This document shows positions 7,330 to 16,624 of a DNA stretch of 19,586 bases, in pieces. The stretch is from positions 1 to 19,586 of the forward strand of contig JBILMQ010000027.1 in assembly GCA_044375455.1 (NCBI GenBank), written 5' to 3'. The stretch comes from JBEIHX01 sp044375455 (GTDB lineage: Bacteria > Pseudomonadota > Alphaproteobacteria > Caulobacterales > Aquidulcibacteraceae). The position numbers were made by a program, and so were the translations under genes. The notes under the pieces are model-generated. The model saw only the letters and a list, made by a program, of their open reading frames with translations, was not told the origin of the DNA and ran no database searches. Within the stretch, counting starts at the first letter, position 1, and each line of letters opens with the position of its first letter.

Positions 7330-7623
7330 ATGGCTACAGTCGGCGTTATTGCACGCATTAAGATCCAAGCCGGCAAGGAAGCTGAAGCGGATAAGGTTCT
7401 CAAGGACCTGATCGCGGCGGTGAAGGCCAACGAACCCGAGGTTATCGTCTACGACCTGTTCAAGTCGCGCACGGTCGCCAATGAATACGTCATGCTGGAG
7501 ATGTATGCGAGCCCGGAGGCGCTGGCGGCCCACGGCAAGACCGCTCATTTCATTGCCGCTGGCCCAAAGCTTGGTCCGCTGCTGGCCGGCCCCCCCGCCC
7601 TCGAATTCGTCGACGGGGCGTAA
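7330..7623 (+). CDS. ABM-domain protein (putative quinol monooxygenase family)
   Basis: A 97-residue protein with the antibiotic-biosynthesis-monooxygenase (ABM, dimeric alpha/beta-barrel) pattern: beta-strand VGVIARIKIQAGKEAEADKVL, then EPEVIVYDLFKSR, NEYVMLEMYASPEALAAHGKTAHF (the YxSxEALxxHxxxxHF motif) and a final strand PALEFVDG. Members include YgiN-type quinol monooxygenases and many proteins without known substrate; they work without cofactor or metal. The ATG at 7330 is fixed by AAGGAGG six bases upstream. The acyl-CoA dehydrogenase begins five bases after its stop, so the two are surely cotranscribed. The role in that pairing is unknown. Confidence 0.9.
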   Translation: MATVGVIARIKIQAGKEAEADKVLKDLIAAVKANEPEVIVYDLFKSRTVANEYVMLEMYASPEALAAHGKTAHFIAAGPKLGPLLAGPPALEFVDGA

Positions 7624-7628
7624 GTACT

Positions 7629-8846
7629 ATGAATCTTGCATTTGCGCCCGAAGATCTGGCCTTCCGCACCGAAGTGCGCGACTTCATAAAAGACGCGTAT
7701 ACGGATGACCTGAAGGCGCGGATGGCTCAATCCAAGAACGGCTATCTCGATAAAGAGGGGCAGATAGCCTGGCAGCGCAAGCTCTATGAGCGCGGCTGGG
7801 TTGCGCCGGACTGGCCGGTCGAGCACGGCGGCGCCGGTTTCACGGCGAACCAGAAATATATCTTCCAGATGGAAATGGCTGCTGCCGGCGCCCCGATCGT
7901 CTCGCCCATGGGACTGAAGATGGTCGCACCCGTGATCATGGCCTTCGGCACGCCCGAGCAGAAGGCGCGCCATCTGCCGCCGATTCTTCAGTCGACAGTC
8001 TGGTGGTGTCAGGGATACTCCGAGCCCGGCTCGGGCTCGGACCTCGCCTCACTGCAAATGAAGGCCGTGCGTGACGGCGATGACTACATCTTGAACGGCT
8101 CAAAGATTTGGACGACCCACGCGCAATGGGCGGACTGGATCTTCTGTCTCGTGCGCACAAGCCAGGAAAAGAAGCCCCAAGATGGAATATCGTTCGTGCT
8201 TGCTGACATGCGTGCGCCCGGCATCACCGTGCGAGCACTGCCCACGCTCGATGATCCTTTGGACGGGCAGCAGGAGGTCAACCAGGTTTTCTTCCAGGAC
8301 GTTCGTGTGCCGGTCGCCAACCTGATCGGCGAAGAGGGCAAGGGATGGACATACGCCAAGTATCTGCTCGAATTTGAGCGCGGGGGCGCGTATGCGCCGG
8401 GCTTGCGTCACGCCCTCGCCAAGGTCCGTCATATGGCTGCGCTGGAGCAGGCGCACGGCGCTTGCCTGTGTGAGGATCCCGACTTCGCGCGAAAACTCGC
8501 CGAAGCGGAAATCAGGATCGATGCTCTCGGCGCAACGGAATTGCGAATCTTCTCAGCGCTGGTCGCCGGCCAGCGTCCCGGCGCGCAATCATCGATGCTG
8601 AAATGCGCGGGCTCAGAGGCCCAACAGCTCATCAGTGAGTTGGCCCTCGAGGCAGTTGGCGCCAGCGGCCAGCCTTTTGTCCAGAACACCTGGGCGCATC
8701 TCGACGGGTCCAATGCGTTCCGGCCGGTTGCTGATCATGCGCTGCCGGTCACAGCGCAGTATCTCAACTACCGAAAGACCTCGATCTATGCCGGCTCGAA
8801 TGAGATCCAGCGCAACATCATGGCCAAGATGGTGTTGGGTCTGTAA
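7629..8846 (+). CDS. Acyl-CoA dehydrogenase family protein
   Basis: A flavoenzyme that would oxidise an acyl-CoA at the alpha-beta bond and pass electrons to ETF. The 405 residues show the full family layout: helical N-domain, WCQGYSEPGSGSDLA (126-140) and NGSKIWTTHAQWADW (156-170) around the flavin and substrate, FQDVRVPVANLIGEEGKGW (222-240), and a C-terminal YAGSNEIQRNI. At the position of medium-chain dehydrogenase Glu376 there is Ala388 (YAGS instead of YEGT), as in subfamilies resembling the pimeloyl-CoA or steroid side-chain FadE enzymes, so the catalytic base must lie elsewhere or the activity differs. No strong ribosome binding site precedes it; translation is probably coupled to the ABM gene five bases upstream. 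Confidence 0.94.
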   Translation: MNLAFAPEDLAFRTEVRDFIKDAYTDDLKARMAQSKNGYLDKEGQIAWQRKLYERGWVAPDWPVEHGGAGFTANQKYIFQMEMAAAGAPIVSPMGLKMVAPVIMAFGTPEQKARHLPPILQSTVWWCQGYSEPGSGSDLASLQMKAVRDGDDYILNGSKIWTTHAQWADWIFCLVRTSQEKKPQDGISFVLADMRAPGITVRALPTLDDPLDGQQEVNQVFFQDVRVPVANLIGEEGKGWTYAKYLLEFERGGAYAPGLRHALAKVRHMAALEQAHGACLCEDPDFARKLAEAEIRIDALGATELRIFSALVAGQRPGAQSSMLKCAGSEAQQLISELALEAVGASGQPFVQNTWAHLDGSNAFRPVADHALPVTAQYLNYRKTSIYAGSNEIQRNIMAKMVLGL

Positions 8847-8925
8847 GTCGCGCGCTCCGCGACCCGGGTCATACGCGCGGTCGAACACGATGGCGCAGAT
8901 CGACCCGCACACCGGACGCTTTTCT

Positions 8926-8949
8926 TGATGGTGGGCCTGATGGTGGGCC
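8926..8949. repeat. 12-bp perfect tandem duplication
   Basis: TGATGGTGGGCC occurs twice without a gap and is followed by TGAT, the start of a third unit. Confidence 0.8.
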
Positions 8950-9161
8950 TGATCGAGGCCACGGTCGCGGGCCGGACCGAGCATCGGACAAGACGTCATG
9001 TCGTATGTCGCGCCGACGGGTGCTCGACCGGTCATGCGGCGCGGCCCGGCGCACCGCATGACCATTCGCGCCGGAACCGCAGGGGGGCGCTGCGGTAAAG
9101 ATCCCGGTACAGATGGATTATCCTTGCAGGCGTCCAGGCGCCTCACCATCTTGGCCTGCCC

Positions 9162-9194
9162 AGGGCTTGTTGCCTGGGGAGGGCCTGTTGCCTG
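9162..9194. repeat. Imperfect 15-bp direct repeat, 18-bp period
   Basis: AGGGCTTGTTGCCTG at 9162 returns as AGGGCCTGTTGCCTG at 9180, one mismatch, separated by three bases. Confidence 0.65.
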
Positions 9195-9242
9195 CTCCGG
9201 CTGGGCGCGCGGGTCAGGCGCTCACTGGGCGGTGTGGATGGC

Positions 9243-10781
9243 TCAAGGCATTTGCGGCGGCGCGGCCGGGGGCGTGTAGGTGATTGGCGCGTCTATGCCC
9301 ACCGGCCAGCCCAGAGCGACCCACGCGCTCAGCATTCCCAGCGAGGCCAGCAGGATGCCAAGCGAATAGGGGAGCATGAGCGCCACCAGCGTGCCAATGC
9401 CCGCATCGGGCTTGTAGCGGCGGGCGAACACCAACGCCATCGGGAAGTATGCCATCAGTGGCGTGATGATGTTGGTTGAGCTGTCGCCAAGCCTGTAGGC
9501 GGCAGTCACGACCTCTGGGCTATAGCCCATCAACATGAACATCGGCGTCAATATGGGCGCCATGAGCCCCCACTTGGCGGACGCCGAACCGATCAGCAGA
9601 TTCACCGCCGCAGTAAACAGCACCAGCATGACAAACAGGGCAGGCGGCGCGAGACCCAAGCCGGTGATCGCCTCCGCGCCGTGGATGGCGAGGATGCCGC
9701 CCAGGCCCGACCAGTTGAACATCGCAATGAAATGCGCCGCGGCGAAGGCCAATACGATGTAAGCGCCCATCTCCGACATCGAGTCGTTGACGTCCTTGAC
9801 CACGTCCTTGTCTGATGTGTACCGCCTGGCGCATATCCCGAAGCTCAGCCCCGCAAGGAAGAAGGCCGCGGCAAGGCCCGCGACCAGAGCGGTAAAGAAT
9901 GGCCCGAGCTGTTGGGCCCAAGTCTCTCCCTCCGTGCGCAGCGCGCCGCCAGGCAGCGCCAGGATGCACAGCCCAACGATCGGCAGGATGAGCCATATCG
10001 TGCCCCAGAAGACGCCGGCGCGTTCGTCTCGCGACAGGGCGGACTCCTCCAGACGCTTCTGCTCATCAGAGGTCTGCCAGGGCCCCAGCCGCGGCTCCAC
10101 GATCACATCGGTCACAAACCAGCCGACCAAGGTAACCAAAAAGGTGAATGCGATAATCATGTAATAGTTGTCGGTGATCGTGTAGCTCCAGCTCGGATCA
10201 ATCAGCCGGGCGGCTTCCTGGGTGATGCCGAGAAGCAGCGCGTCCAGCGATGACGGGAACAAGTTTGCGGAAAACCCTCCCGACACCCCGGCGAATGCCG
10301 CCGCCAGCCCCGCCAGCGGATGGCGCCCTGCGACGGCGAAGATGACCGCGCCGAGCGGCACCAGGACAACATAGCCGGCATCCACCGCCAGCGAGGACAT
10401 GCAGCCCGCGAACACCACGATCGGGCTGAGCAGGAAGCGCGGCGAGTTGCGCAGCGACCCGCGCAGCGCAGCCGAGAAATACCCCGACTTCTCAGCGATT
10501 CCCGTGCCCAGCATCATGACGAGCACGGTCCCGAGCGGGGCAAAGCTCGTCAGTGTCTTCGGCATCTCCTCCAAAAGCTTGCGCAGGTTTTCCGCAGAAA
10601 GCAGCGAGTTCGCCACAATCTCCTTGCCGGTCGCCGGGTTGACCGCCGACCAGCCGGCCGCCGCGCCCCAGGCCGACAGCCCGATGAGAGCGGCGATGAA
10701 CACGAAGAAAAGCGTGGTCGGGTCTGGAAGCTTGTTTCCAGCGCGCTCGATGGCGTCGAGCAGTGACTTGCCAATGGACAT
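9243..10781 (-). CDS. AbgT-family transporter (copy 1)
   Basis: A 512-residue inner-membrane protein. AbgT was first described as the p-aminobenzoyl-glutamate importer of E. coli; MtrF and YdaH of this family export antimetabolite drugs. Landmarks are LPDPTTLFFVF (N-terminal helix), EMPKTLTSFAPLG, SSLAVDAGYVVLVPLG, GFSANLFPSSLDALLLGITQEAA and SASAKWGLMAP followed by YSPEVVTAAYRLGDSSTNIITP. From memory of MtrF studies, channel residues Asp193, Ser417, Trp420, Pro438, Arg446, Asp449 and Pro457 all have matching residues here with exact spacing in the C-terminal set. GGGGGGA lies five bases before the ATG at 10781. Substrate is not deducible. It diverges from a second AbgT gene. Confidence 0.93.
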   Translation of the reverse strand: MSIGKSLLDAIERAGNKLPDPTTLFFVFIAALIGLSAWGAAAGWSAVNPATGKEIVANSLLSAENLRKLLEEMPKTLTSFAPLGTVLVMMLGTGIAEKSGYFSAALRGSLRNSPRFLLSPIVVFAGCMSSLAVDAGYVVLVPLGAVIFAVAGRHPLAGLAAAFAGVSGGFSANLFPSSLDALLLGITQEAARLIDPSWSYTITDNYYMIIAFTFLVTLVGWFVTDVIVEPRLGPWQTSDEQKRLEESALSRDERAGVFWGTIWLILPIVGLCILALPGGALRTEGETWAQQLGPFFTALVAGLAAAFFLAGLSFGICARRYTSDKDVVKDVNDSMSEMGAYIVLAFAAAHFIAMFNWSGLGGILAIHGAEAITGLGLAPPALFVMLVLFTAAVNLLIGSASAKWGLMAPILTPMFMLMGYSPEVVTAAYRLGDSSTNIITPLMAYFPMALVFARRYKPDAGIGTLVALMLPYSLGILLASLGMLSAWVALGWPVGIDAPITYTPPAAPPQMP

Positions 10782-10960
10782 GGTTTCCCCCCGCGGCGAT
10801 GCTGACGCCGAGATAGCACGCCTGTCGCACTTGGCGACGGGTGAGACGGCGTCAGCAGTGACAAACCTACGCCTGCCGCGCCATCCGCCGGCTCAAGATG
10901 CGGGCGCCGCTTGGCCGCGTCGGCGCGAGGCCCTAGCTGTGCAGTCCGCACCACCCGTGG
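10782..10960. promoter_or_regulatory. Divergent intergenic region between the two AbgT genes
   Basis: These 179 bp separate two back-to-back transporter genes and must hold promoters for both unless one is read from far upstream. I see no clear -35/-10 pair or operator dyad. No regulator gene adjoins either transporter. Confidence 0.4.
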
Positions 10961-12562
10961 ATGACCCAGATGTCTGCTTGTCCCCCCCGCGCCGACCAAC
11001 CTGACGCCGAACCGCCGCGCCAGCGGGGCGTGCTCGATCTGATTGAGCGGTTCGGCAACGCTTTGCCGGATCCGGTGTTCATCTTCATCGGCCTGATCTT
11101 GCTGTTGATGGGCGTTTCGGCCTTCGCGGCCGCCGACGGCTGGACCGCCGTCAATCCGGTGACCGGCAAGACCCTGACCGCAGAAAGCTTGCTCTCGGAG
11201 GTCAATCTGGGGCGCCTGCTCACCGAAATGCCCAAGACGCTGACAAGCTTCCCGCCGCTTGGGCTGATTTTGACGGTCATGCTTGGCGCAGCCATCGCCG
11301 AGCGCAGTGGACTGTTCTCGGCCTTGCTGCGGGTCAGCCTGCGTCATGCGCCGCGAGCCCTTCTGACGCCGCTCGTCGTCATTGTGGGCATGCTGTCGCA
11401 CCACGCCTCCGACACCGGCTATGTGGTGTTCATTCCGCTGGCGGGGCTTATCTACGCGGCCGCAGGCCGGCATCCTCTTGTTGGCGTTGCCGCCGCCTTC
11501 GCCGCCGTGTCAGGCGGCTTCGCCGGCAACATCACGCCCGGCCAAAGTGATGTCCTGATGCTCGGCATCACCGAGCCTGCCGCCCGTCTCATCGATCCGT
11601 CGTGGACGATGAATCCGCTTGGAAACTGGTGGTTCATCCTCGGGATTGTCGTCGTATTCACGCCGATCGCCTGGTTCATCACCGACCGCGTCATCGAGCC
11701 CCGGCTCGGGGCCTGGACCCGTCCCGCCGGAGCCGACATCGCCGCTGATCTGGACCGGGCTGAGGTGAGTGCTGCGGAACGGCGCGGGCTTGCCTTGGCA
11801 GGTCTTGCGGCACTGTGTGTGGCCGGCGTCTTCGCCGCCCTCGCGCTGTGGCCGGGCTTTACCCCACTGATCGATGAAAGCGCGGAGAAGGCGCAGGCGT
11901 ATACGCCTTTCTATCGCGCCCTCATCGCCGGCTTCATGCTGATGTTTCTGTCGGCAGGCTGGGCATTTGGCGCAGCCACCGGGGCCATTACCTCGCACCG
12001 CGACATCGTCCGCATGATGGGCGAGGGGATAAAGACCCTGTCGCCTTATCTCGTGCTCGCTTTTTTCGCTGCGCATTTTGTCGCGATGTTCAATTGGTCC
12101 AACATCGGTCCGATCCTTGCCATCCATGGCGCGGAGCGCCTGCGCGAGGTGGCGCTGCCGGCGCCGGCCCTGCTCGTGGGGGTTGTCGCCCTGTCCTCGT
12201 GGTTCGATCTCTTCATCGGCTCAGCGTCGGCGAAGTGGAGCGTGCTTGCGCCCGTGGTCGTGCCTATGCTCATGCTGCTCGGGGTCTCGCCGGAAATGAC
12301 CACCGCCGCCTACCGGATGGGCGACAGCGTGACCAACATCATCACCCCCTTGATGAGTTACTTCCCCCTGATCCTCGCCTTCTGTCAGAGGTGGGATCCC
12401 CGCTTCGGGCTCGGCTCGCTGATGGCGACCATGCTGCCATATGCGGCGGCGTTTTTTATCGCCGGAGCCGTGATGACCGCCGCCTGGGTGTATTTCGGCA
12501 TTCCGGTCGGTCCTGGGGCCCCTGTATTCTATGAACTTCCCGCGCCGACGCGGGCAAGCTGA
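10961..12562 (+). CDS. AbgT-family transporter (copy 2)
   Basis: A 533-residue paralogue of the transporter on the other side of the divergent spacer; by eye about half of the aligned positions are identical. Shared landmarks are LPDPVFIFIGLILLLMGVSA, EMPKTLTSFPPLG, HHASDTGYVVFIPLAG, GFAGNITPGQSDVLMLGITEPAA, and SASAKWSVLAPVVVP followed by VSPEMTTAAYRMGDSVTNIITP. The MtrF-type channel residues (Asp in SDTGYV, Ser/Trp in SAKW, Pro, Arg, Asp, Pro) are all kept. Differences lie in the conserved SAN segment (AGN here) and in a longer periplasmic or cytoplasmic loop in the middle, which may mean another substrate. The start ATG at 10961 lacks a clear ribosome binding site; an ATG at 10970 is equally possible. 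Confidence 0.92.
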   Translation: MTQMSACPPRADQPDAEPPRQRGVLDLIERFGNALPDPVFIFIGLILLLMGVSAFAAADGWTAVNPVTGKTLTAESLLSEVNLGRLLTEMPKTLTSFPPLGLILTVMLGAAIAERSGLFSALLRVSLRHAPRALLTPLVVIVGMLSHHASDTGYVVFIPLAGLIYAAAGRHPLVGVAAAFAAVSGGFAGNITPGQSDVLMLGITEPAARLIDPSWTMNPLGNWWFILGIVVVFTPIAWFITDRVIEPRLGAWTRPAGADIAADLDRAEVSAAERRGLALAGLAALCVAGVFAALALWPGFTPLIDESAEKAQAYTPFYRALIAGFMLMFLSAGWAFGAATGAITSHRDIVRMMGEGIKTLSPYLVLAFFAAHFVAMFNWSNIGPILAIHGAERLREVALPAPALLVGVVALSSWFDLFIGSASAKWSVLAPVVVPMLMLLGVSPEMTTAAYRMGDSVTNIITPLMSYFPLILAFCQRWDPRFGLGSLMATMLPYAAAFFIAGAVMTAAWVYFGIPVGPGAPVFYELPAPTRAS

Positions 12563-12572
12563 AGGCGGTCGC

Positions 12573-12600
12573 TTGACGGGCGGGCGCGGTTAGCTTACCT
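12573..12600 (+). promoter_or_regulatory. Candidate tRNA-Asp promoter
   Basis: TTGACG (12573-12578, five of six to TTGACA), a 16-bp spacer and TTACCT (12595-12600, weak) would start transcription about ten bases before the tRNA. The good -35 and ideal position support it; the -10 does not. Confidence 0.4.
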
Positions 12601-12617
12601 CCCGGCCCCTCAGTTGC

Positions 12618-12694
12618 GCGGGTGTAGCTCAGTTGGTTAGAGCGTCGGCCTGTCACGCCGAAGGTCGCGGGTTCGAGCCCCGTCACTCGCGCCA
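12618..12694 (+). tRNA. tRNA-Asp (GTC anticodon)
   Basis: A complete 77-nt cloverleaf. The acceptor stem is GCGGGTG with CACTCGC (one G-T pair), the D-stem GCTC/GAGC, the anticodon GTC at 12652-12654 within CGGCCTGTCACGCCG, the T-arm GCGGG-TTCGAGC-CCCGT, discriminator G at 12691 and an encoded CCA at 12692-12694. G73 and GTC are the identity elements of tRNA-Asp. It stands alone, 55 bp after the AbgT copy 2 stop. No integrase lies nearby. Confidence 0.97.
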
Positions 12695-13127
12695 CTGGCG
12701 CCAAGCGCCGTTTGCGGTGCAGCGGCGACCGGCGGGGCTGTTCTGATCCTCAAGAAACGATTTGTGAAAAGCTGTCGTCGAAGACCTGTCCGGCCGGCTT
12801 GCGCGGCCTTTTGTGGTCTCGAAACTGGTTCGCCCGGGACTTGTTTCGCCTGGATCTCGCCTCTGCCGGGCCTTTCTCGTGTCGAGCCCGGTTCGATTGA
12901 CGCCAGCAGACCGCCCACAGATCATATCGGCGTAGGTGCGCCCGGGTGAGAGCGGCAGCGTCCAGATTCCGGCTCGACGCGCCAGCGCCGCCATGCAGTT
13001 CTCGTACACCAACGCCGCCATTCAGGACGGTTGAGGCAGGTGTCTGGATGCAGGTGCTCTCAGGCGCGCCCCCGAGCCAGCCGCGAGGGCATAGCTTCCC
13101 GCGATGCAGCCGGCGGCTCCCGTCCGC
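12695..13127. other. 433-bp spacer after the tRNA, no supported gene
   Basis: Nothing recognisable is encoded. A short hairpin followed by four T lies at 12792-12812. On the minus strand a frame from 13021 opens with MAALVYENCMAALARR, which reads like real protein for about 40 residues and then turns into low-quality sequence running into the antisense of the tRNA; it could be a remnant of a gene, but I cannot name it. Confidence 0.45.
12792..12812 (+). terminator. Possible intrinsic terminator downstream of tRNA-Asp
   Basis: GGCCG, seven bases, CGGCC, then TTTT. The five-pair all-GC stem with a short T-run fits a modest terminator, about 100 bp after the tRNA. The T-run is short, so confidence is limited. 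Confidence 0.4.
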
Positions 13128-14746
<1,619 letters not shown>

Positions 14747-14995
14747 GCCTAGCTTCCGCGCCGCGGCCCAACAGGACCGTTGGGATTCGCACTGGCGGAG
14801 AAGCGACAGGCCATGCTGACAGAAGCCTTTTCAGGCGGGCTTGCTGAGTTTTGGGCCGCTGAGTTCGGGGCGGCTGAGATCGCGACAGCAGCATTTGCAA
14901 ACCTGCAGTCCGCCATTGCGCATGCCGGGGTCGTTTCGACCGCCGCCGTCCCCGCGGCTGTGAGCGAGGCCGTGAGCGAGCCTGGGGCTCGAGTG
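14747..14995 (+). promoter_or_regulatory. Leader of the nuo operon, or codons for a NuoA N-terminal extension
   Basis: The nuoA frame is open through this stretch from an ATG at 14780 (another at 14813), which would add up to 72 Ala/Glu-rich residues not normal for NuoA. The DNA holds two sets of duplications: a 15-bp period GCTGAG unit (14843-14878) and a 12-bp GTGAGCGAG unit twice (14960-14983). It more likely contains the operon promoter and leader, though no clear boxes are seen. Confidence 0.4.
14843..14983. repeat. Two short tandem duplications before nuoA
   Basis: GCTGAGTTTTGGGCC, GCTGAGTTCGGGGCG and the start of a third GCTGAG unit run at 15-bp spacing from 14843. GTGAGCGAGGCC and GTGAGCGAGCCT lie in tandem at 14960-14983. 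Both periods are multiples of three and stay in the nuoA frame. Confidence 0.6.
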
Positions 14996-15361
14996 ATGGG
15001 CGTAGATCTTCTCGAATATCTGCCGATCATCATCTTTTTGGGCGTCGCCAGCGTCTTGGGCGCAGGGTTTATGATCGCCTCCTGGCTGTTCGCCCCCAAA
15101 TCCCCCGACGCGGAGAAGGTGTCCGCTTATGAGTGCGGCTTCAACGCCTTCGATGACGCGCGCATGAAGTTCGACGTGCGCTTCTACCTCGTGTCGATCA
15201 TGTTCATCGTGTTTGATCTTGAGGCCGCCTTCCTGTTCGCATGGATTTTCCCTCTGCAGGACGGCAACATTTTTGCCTTCTGGTCGATGATGGCGTTCCT
15301 GGGCATCCTGGTGATCGGCCTTGTCTATGATTGGAAAAAGGGAGCGCTGGAATGGGAGTGA
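14996..15361 (+). CDS. nuoA: NADH-quinone oxidoreductase subunit A
   Basis: NuoA is a small membrane subunit of complex I next to the quinone site. The 121-residue form starting at ATG 14996 has the family's usual length and three helices (about 8-31, 61-84 and 93-113). The loop SAYECGFNAFDDARMKFDVRFYLV (43-66) is the diagnostic segment; Cys47 corresponds to the switch-loop cysteine of mitochondrial ND3. The frame is open for 72 further codons upstream, with ATGs at 14780 and 14813, but that part is not conserved in the family as I know it. The stop overlaps the start of nuoB by ten bases, so the two are coupled. Confidence 0.93.
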   Translation: MGVDLLEYLPIIIFLGVASVLGAGFMIASWLFAPKSPDAEKVSAYECGFNAFDDARMKFDVRFYLVSIMFIVFDLEAAFLFAWIFPLQDGNIFAFWSMMAFLGILVIGLVYDWKKGALEWE

Positions 15362-15915
15362 CGGCTCCAGCGGCGGCGTCCGGCGTTGCGCAGCCTGAAA
15401 GCGGCTTCCCGGCGCGCCAGGATGACGCCTTCTACACAGGCCTGACCAACGAGCTGGCCGACAAAGGCTTTCTTGTCGCCCGCGCGGACGATCTGATCAC
15501 CTGGGCGCGCACCGGGTCGCTGATGTGGATGACCTTTGGGCTGGCCTGTTGCGCCGTGGAGATGATGCAGGCCTCCATGCCGCGCTATGACCTGGAGCGC
15601 TTCGGCTTTGCGCCGCGGGCGTCGCCGCGTCAATCCGACGTGATGATCGTGGCCGGGACACTGACCAACAAAATGGCCCCGGCCCTGCGCAAGGTCTACG
15701 ATCAAATGCCAAACCCGCGCTACGTGATCTCCATGGGGTCATGCGCCAACGGCGGTGGCTATTACCATTACAGCTACGCCGTGGTGCGGGGCTGCGACCG
15801 CATCGTGCCTGTGGACATCTACGTGCCGGGCTGCCCGCCGACCGCCGAGGCGTTGGTCTATGGCATTTTGCAGTTGCAGAAGAAGATCCGCCGCGAAGGC
15901 ACCATCGAACGCTGA
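15352..15915 (+). CDS. nuoB: NADH-quinone oxidoreductase subunit B
   Basis: NuoB carries iron-sulfur cluster N2, the last electron carrier before ubiquinone in complex I. The 187-residue protein has all four ligands: the adjacent Cys66-Cys67 (FGLACCAVEMM), Cys131 (MGSCANGGGYY) and Cys161 (VPGCPP). The quinone-channel stretch RYDLERFGFAPRASPRQSDVM is intact. The first 25 residues are variable, as usual. ATG 15352 has GGGAG eight bases upstream and overlaps the end of nuoA by ten bases; an ATG at 15331 is possible but has less support. Confidence 0.97.
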   Translation: MGVTAPAAASGVAQPESGFPARQDDAFYTGLTNELADKGFLVARADDLITWARTGSLMWMTFGLACCAVEMMQASMPRYDLERFGFAPRASPRQSDVMIVAGTLTNKMAPALRKVYDQMPNPRYVISMGSCANGGGYYHYSYAVVRGCDRIVPVDIYVPGCPPTAEALVYGILQLQKKIRREGTIER

Positions 15916-15946
15916 AGACCGCTGAAACCTGAGAAAGAACCGCCCC

Positions 15947-16534
15947 ATGGCGCTCGCCGACCTCGCCAAGGACCTTGAAGCCCGCGCCCCGGGCTTGCGA
16001 GCGACCAGGATCGTGTATGGCGAACTCACCCTGATTGCAGCGGTAGACATGGTCGTTGAACTGCTGACGTTCCTGCGTGACGACCCGGCGTTGGAATTCC
16101 AGGTGCTCATCGACCTGTGTGCCGCAGATTACCCGGAGCGGGCGCATCGCTTCGAGGTCGTGTACCATCTGCTGTCCATGCGCCGAAACCTGCGGCTGCG
16201 CGTTAAGATCGAATTGGAAGAGGAAACCCCCGCGCCGAGCGTCGTTGGCGTCTATCCGGCCGCCGACTGGTACGAACGCGAAGCGTTCGACATGTACGGC
16301 GTGTTGTTCTCAGGTCACCCGGATCTGCGTCGCATCCTCACCGACTATGGTTTCCAAGGATATCCGCTGCGCAAGGACTTTCCACTCACCGGCCATGTCG
16401 AGGTGCGCTACGACGAAGAGCAGAGGCGGGTGGTCTATGAGCCCGTAAAGCTCGTTCAGGAATACCGTAACTTCGATTTCGAGTCGCCCTGGGAAGGCAT
16501 GCTGACTTTGCCGGGCGATGAGAAGGCCCGATGA
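15947..16534 (+). CDS. nuoC: NADH-quinone oxidoreductase subunit C
   Basis: NuoC (30-kDa type) is a peripheral-arm subunit that packs against NuoD. The 195 residues contain the family signature near 110-145: DWYEREAFDMYGVLFSGHP, then LRRILTDYGFQGYPLRKDFPL, followed by the charged C-terminal tail EVRYDEEQRRVVYEPVKLVQEYRNFDF typical of alphaproteobacterial and mitochondrial forms. The ATG at 15947 is 31 bp after the nuoB stop, with only a weak AGAAAGAA upstream. It is a separate gene, not the NuoCD fusion seen in enterobacteria. Confidence 0.97.
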   Translation: MALADLAKDLEARAPGLRATRIVYGELTLIAAVDMVVELLTFLRDDPALEFQVLIDLCAADYPERAHRFEVVYHLLSMRRNLRLRVKIELEEETPAPSVVGVYPAADWYEREAFDMYGVLFSGHPDLRRILTDYGFQGYPLRKDFPLTGHVEVRYDEEQRRVVYEPVKLVQEYRNFDFESPWEGMLTLPGDEKAR

Positions 16535-16624
16535 ACCCTCGCGGACGGCGGCTACAGGTGCAGCACGCCCTGCGGCGGGCTTCCAGCGGCGGGCATCCCG
16601 CGGAAGGCATGAGAAGGATGGCAG

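Larger units (their letters stand above)
8847..9242. other. 396-bp spacer between convergent genes, with small repeats
   Basis: No gene is supported here. Open frames exist on both strands, but none resembles a protein family. The spacer holds a 12-bp unit twice (8926-8949) and an imperfect 15-bp pair spaced by 18 bp (9162-9176 and 9180-9194). No T-tailed hairpin is evident for either converging gene. Confidence 0.5.

Noticed and set aside
8998..9279. A 93-codon plus-strand ORF in the convergent spacer
   Set aside because: It has no family resemblance or good ribosome binding site, and it runs into the 3' end of the AbgT gene on the other strand.
12618..12694. tRNA-Asp as an integration (att) site of a mobile element
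   Set aside because: No integrase, no second copy of the tRNA 3' end and no phage or plasmid genes are seen in the window.
12456..12918. Minus-strand ORFs across the tRNA with peptides such as VTGLEPATFGVTG and DGARTRDLRR
   Set aside because: These are the well-known spurious translations of antisense tRNA sequence that fill databases as false proteins; the tRNA-Asp explains the conservation.
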